Assembly (NCBI RefSeq): GCF_964340395.1
Contig: NC_135567.1
Location: 5,892,399-5,956,398, forward strand
Reading direction: 5' to 3'
DNA from: Glandiceps talaboti
Taxonomy: Eukaryota; Hemichordata; Enteropneusta; Spengelidae
Length of the DNA stretch: 64,000 bases
Shown here: positions 61,343 to 64,000 of the stretch, piece by piece
How positions within the stretch are numbered: position 1 is the stretch's first letter
Layout of the letters: each line of letters begins with the position of its first letter
Notes under the pieces: generated by a model
Seen by the model: only the letters and a program-made list of their open reading frames with translations
Database searches by the model: none
Told to the model about the DNA's origin: nothing
Translations under genes and position numbers: made by a program

Positions 61343-61840
61343 GTTTTATACAAGCTGCAATAACTGTAGCGTATATTGTGATTTTGAGGGTTCTTTCCTC
61401 TGTTTTTGTACCTTTTTCCGTTCCGATGTTTGACTGGAAGCAATCGCTACAATTTCTCCAACGGTAACGCAAATGGACGAGGTCACACTGAAAACGTGAG
61501 TGAGATGTCAGTGTACTACCCGTTTCAAAATGTTGCTACTTTTGGGTTTTCCTCACCGTCGAATTGCAGAGCCAAACTTACGCGAAATATTAGGAGAACA
61601 AGAGGTTAATTTGCTATTTCGTTATTTGATGGGCGATAATGCAATATTATAGCGTAAAGTTACGGGGAATGACAGAAAATCTTTAGTCAGTGGTTACGAT
61701 GCCTATAGACTCTATGCTTTGCAACAATGCGCTACAATTCTGGCCCTCACTTCCGGTTCTAAAACAGCGCCCCTAGTGGCCAAACAATCATATCTTTTAT
61801 CTTTTCGGGGCTTCTTCGATAACCGGAATACGGCGTATTA

Positions 61841-62330
61841 AGACATACCTATAGAATGCACCCTTCAAAGTTTATGTCCTTTGATATATCAACCATAACA
61901 ATGCACATATATCCTATAAAGCCTGTTGACATAGCTTTCATTTTTTAATGAGTAATTTCCATAATGAATGATTTTTGGTGATTAGTTTATATCTTAAAAA
62001 TGCAAACTTCAAATTTCATTTAACTTGATACAGCCATCAACCATAACAATCACATGTGTTTGAAGTATATTTGATGTAGTTTTTCATTGTGATATTTAAT
62101 TTGCATAACTAATCATTTTTGATAATTATGCAACATATTTAGAATGCAAGCTATAAATTTAAGATATTTTAGGACATGTATTGATGATAAAAATGTGCAT
62201 GTCTTGGTGTGTCCTTTAAAGCTTGTTGATGTAGCTTATAATCTTAATGATAATTTGCATAATTTAAGAAGTTAGATAATTAGGAAATATATTAACTGTG
62301 TAAACTCTAAATTTCATATAGTTTCATATT
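61841..62330 (+). repeat. Diverged tandem repeat of about 120-130 bp, right part
   Basis: Continues the array at 59520-60000: TGAGTAATTTCCATAATGAA, CATAACAATCACATGTGTTT and TTTGCATAACTAATCATTTT units. Confidence 0.75.
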
Positions 62331-63652
62331 ACTTTTTTTCCCAATTAGTACATCATCTATAATACCAATAGCCCAGAATTTTGCATGCCAATATTTTGTT
62401 TAGGAAAAAATGTAAAAACCTTTATGGGTTCTCCCAGCATACAAAGTAGGTTTAATAGTCGACTTCCGGTTCTCCCAGCATGCAAAGTAGGTTCAATTGT
62501 TGATTGGGTGTACCGATATACACCCAAACCCAATAAGAAGGTGCAATTCAGGGTTTGAAATTATGAAAATTAAAGTTCATGGAAGCAAGACAAGTTTTAC
62601 TGATTTTTAAAGTCGTGTATCTGTACAACATTAATCCAAAGCGATTTCAAGTTAAGTGTTATAGATTTTTTTTAAATGAGTCCAATGTAAACCACTGTAA
62701 AGGGTGTCAAATAACTATCTGAAATGTACGTTACATCTGGGAAGACCACAATATACATGGAATTATACAATAAAGCTTTTGTAATTTTACGATGTTACCT
62801 TATGTGTATTTTAACTGAATCTCATTTTATGTGTAAAGCCGTATGATGGCTGTGGTTGAATTTGTATTTCGTAGCAGTACTGGTCATATGTTATATGTGA
62901 TATTATGATTATTAGGAATTTTGTGGCATCGGGTGCATCAAGCGTCTGCCATTAGGTGTATGTAAGTGACATGTCGTTTCATTTCAAATCGTTTTACTTA
63001 ACATAGTAACTCAATATCTACTAAACCGATGTACCATAGTTGAAAGTGCAAACCCCTTTAGAAAACGAATTGTTTGTTCAAATTTATCACCATTGAGTAT
63101 GTAACGTACATTTCAACTGTAAGAACTGAAAACCTTTTATATTTTCCAAGATTAGAGACGTCATTAGAAAAACCTTTTATTTGACATTTGTGTTGACAAC
63201 TTGACATAACATACGTTTACGAAGACCATGTACTGAAAACGACCCCATGAAAACCCCATTATTACCCCATGATAACCACATTATAGTATATTTTGCGCAT
63301 GCGCAGATGATTTTCAAAAGAAAAATCAAAACGGTCTGTTTTTTTCAGAAAAAGTAAACTTTTTAGATTAAAATGTTAAAGTAACGACTGTCCATTTTAC
63401 ATATCATAATCTCAAAATCGCATTTTTGACACTTAATTTTGTCTTTTAACGAACACTGAACATATAAACACGGCAACGGACATTTCCTTGAGAATCCTTA
63501 GTCTGTTTCATGAAACTTTGTTTGTGGAATGTACTGTTTATATTGATCATAACTGCTGTAATATGAATATATAAAATGTAAACACAATGCTAAACGTCGC
63601 CTAAAGTCCGTATAATGTTATATCAAACAATTCACATATCGGCAGAATTTAT
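62331..63652. other. Unique sequence, no gene seen
   Basis: A short duplication GGTTCTCCCAGCATACAAAG / GGTTCTCCCAGCATGCAAAG lies near 62427 and 62470, followed by a palindrome GGGTGTACCGATATACACCC (62506-62525). Nothing else was recognised. Confidence 0.45.
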
Positions 63653-64000
63653 TTATGGTATCGAACATTTCATGATGTATTGGTCATCAAACAGAGATGC
63701 CATTATTTCAATCATATTGTGATCGTCAAGGTTTTTTTCTGCCTTGCTTTTTGAGACAGATGAATTTAATTTAGTTGTGACTAGTTTATCTTTTCGGTTT
63801 TTATTATTTTTCTGTGCCATGATTGGTTTGGCTGGGTACAGTTTGTTCAATAGTACATTACTTTGAATTCTAACAAGTCCCATTGTTTTGCTAATTGTGT
63901 CTTTCATATAATTGGGACGCTTTGATATGGGAACTATGTGTTGTCTTGAAGACTAGAAGATTCACTTGTGTTGGTGTCCGATTTCGGAGATATGTCTCTC
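63653..64000 (-). pseudogene. Penelope-like retroelement fragment at the window edge
   Basis: Minus strand. The DNA from 64000 down (AGAGACATATCTCCGAAATC) matches the plus-strand fragment near 37817, and an open frame includes LLNKLYPAKPIMAQKNNKN and RKDKLVTTKLNSSVSKSKAE, the same block as LNKLYPTTPIISQK and LKDILVTTKL there. The upstream part is out of frame, and the element continues past the window edge, so its RT core cannot be judged. It is a relic of the same family, in opposite orientation and about 26 kb away. Confidence 0.7.

Larger units (their letters stand above)
60003..61838. mobile_element. TA-flanked DNA transposon, 1.84 kb, carrying an ORF fragment
   Basis: Ends ATACGGCGTATTCCGGTTAT and its inverse (one mismatch in 24 bp, through CGAA) are flanked by TA at 60001-60002 and 61839-61840. 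Subterminal inverted matches extend inward (GTGAGGGCCAGAATT at about 60081 against AATTCTGGCCCTCAC near 61737). Removing the insert with one TA joins GATATTTGG-TA-AGACATACC, matching the spacing of the surrounding tandem repeat unit (GATGTTCAG-TA-ATTAAGCC). Two smaller palindromic elements are nested inside. A short open frame with NLREILGEQEVNLLFRYLMG is present near 61560-61660. Confidence 0.75.

Overview
The window reads as intron-rich, repeat-rich nuclear DNA from a metazoan. The base composition is AT-rich. There are spliced exons with GT...AG borders, many dispersed inverted-repeat DNA transposons, Penelope-type retroelement remnants, and several kilobase-scale satellites. I see no bacterial operon, CRISPR array, rRNA or tRNA gene. 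The repeat style suggests a marine invertebrate, possibly a deuterostome, but the species cannot be named from the sequence.

The only host gene I can support well runs on the minus strand across most of the window. Three short exons share phase 0 and canonical splice sites: a start exon at 36205-36234, an exon at 24915-25001 and an exon at 4467-4565. Together they encode the start of a small ankyrin-repeat protein of myotrophin type; its 3' part lies beyond the left edge. Two further minus-strand exons (52196-52296 and 49356-49449) are mutually phase-compatible and end in phase 0. They could be an alternative upstream start of the same gene or belong to a neighbouring gene. A separate plus-strand candidate exon lies at 52645-52800. 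The introns are 11-20 kb or longer and hold almost everything else.

Left third (1-26 kb): copies of a dispersed element with TAGCACAACTG ends and internal CA/CAGA microsatellite; a 56-bp satellite (8.2-9.7 kb); a 33-bp satellite (13.9-18.4 kb) between two broken transposon-type ORFs; a Harbinger-like element with another element nested in it (20.3-21.5 kb); and decayed ORFs at 7.6, 18.4 and 22.4 kb.

Middle (26-44 kb): a GC-rich minisatellite, a 1.4-kb tandem segmental duplication (26.8-29.6 kb), a TTAA-flanked Kolobok-like element carrying a large palindrome (30.7-32.3 kb), the start exon in a unique CpG-containing block (about 35.6-36.5 kb), Penelope-like fragments (36.7-38.1 kb), and a frameshifted ORF with an acidic tail (43.0-43.6 kb).

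Right third (44-64 kb): a 30-bp satellite (44.1-47.6 kb) open in several frames on both strands, 37-bp and 41-bp arrays inside a TTAA-flanked element, a 37-bp satellite (50.7-56.4 kb) split by a unique block, and a TA-flanked transposon (60.0-61.8 kb). That transposon carries a SWIM/YqaJ-family-like ORF that was itself hit by a Mutator-like palindromic element with a 9-bp target duplication. A second Penelope fragment sits at the right edge. Apart from the exons, none of these parts appears to cooperate as a system; the window is a large intron and intergenic landscape shaped by transposons and satellite expansion.
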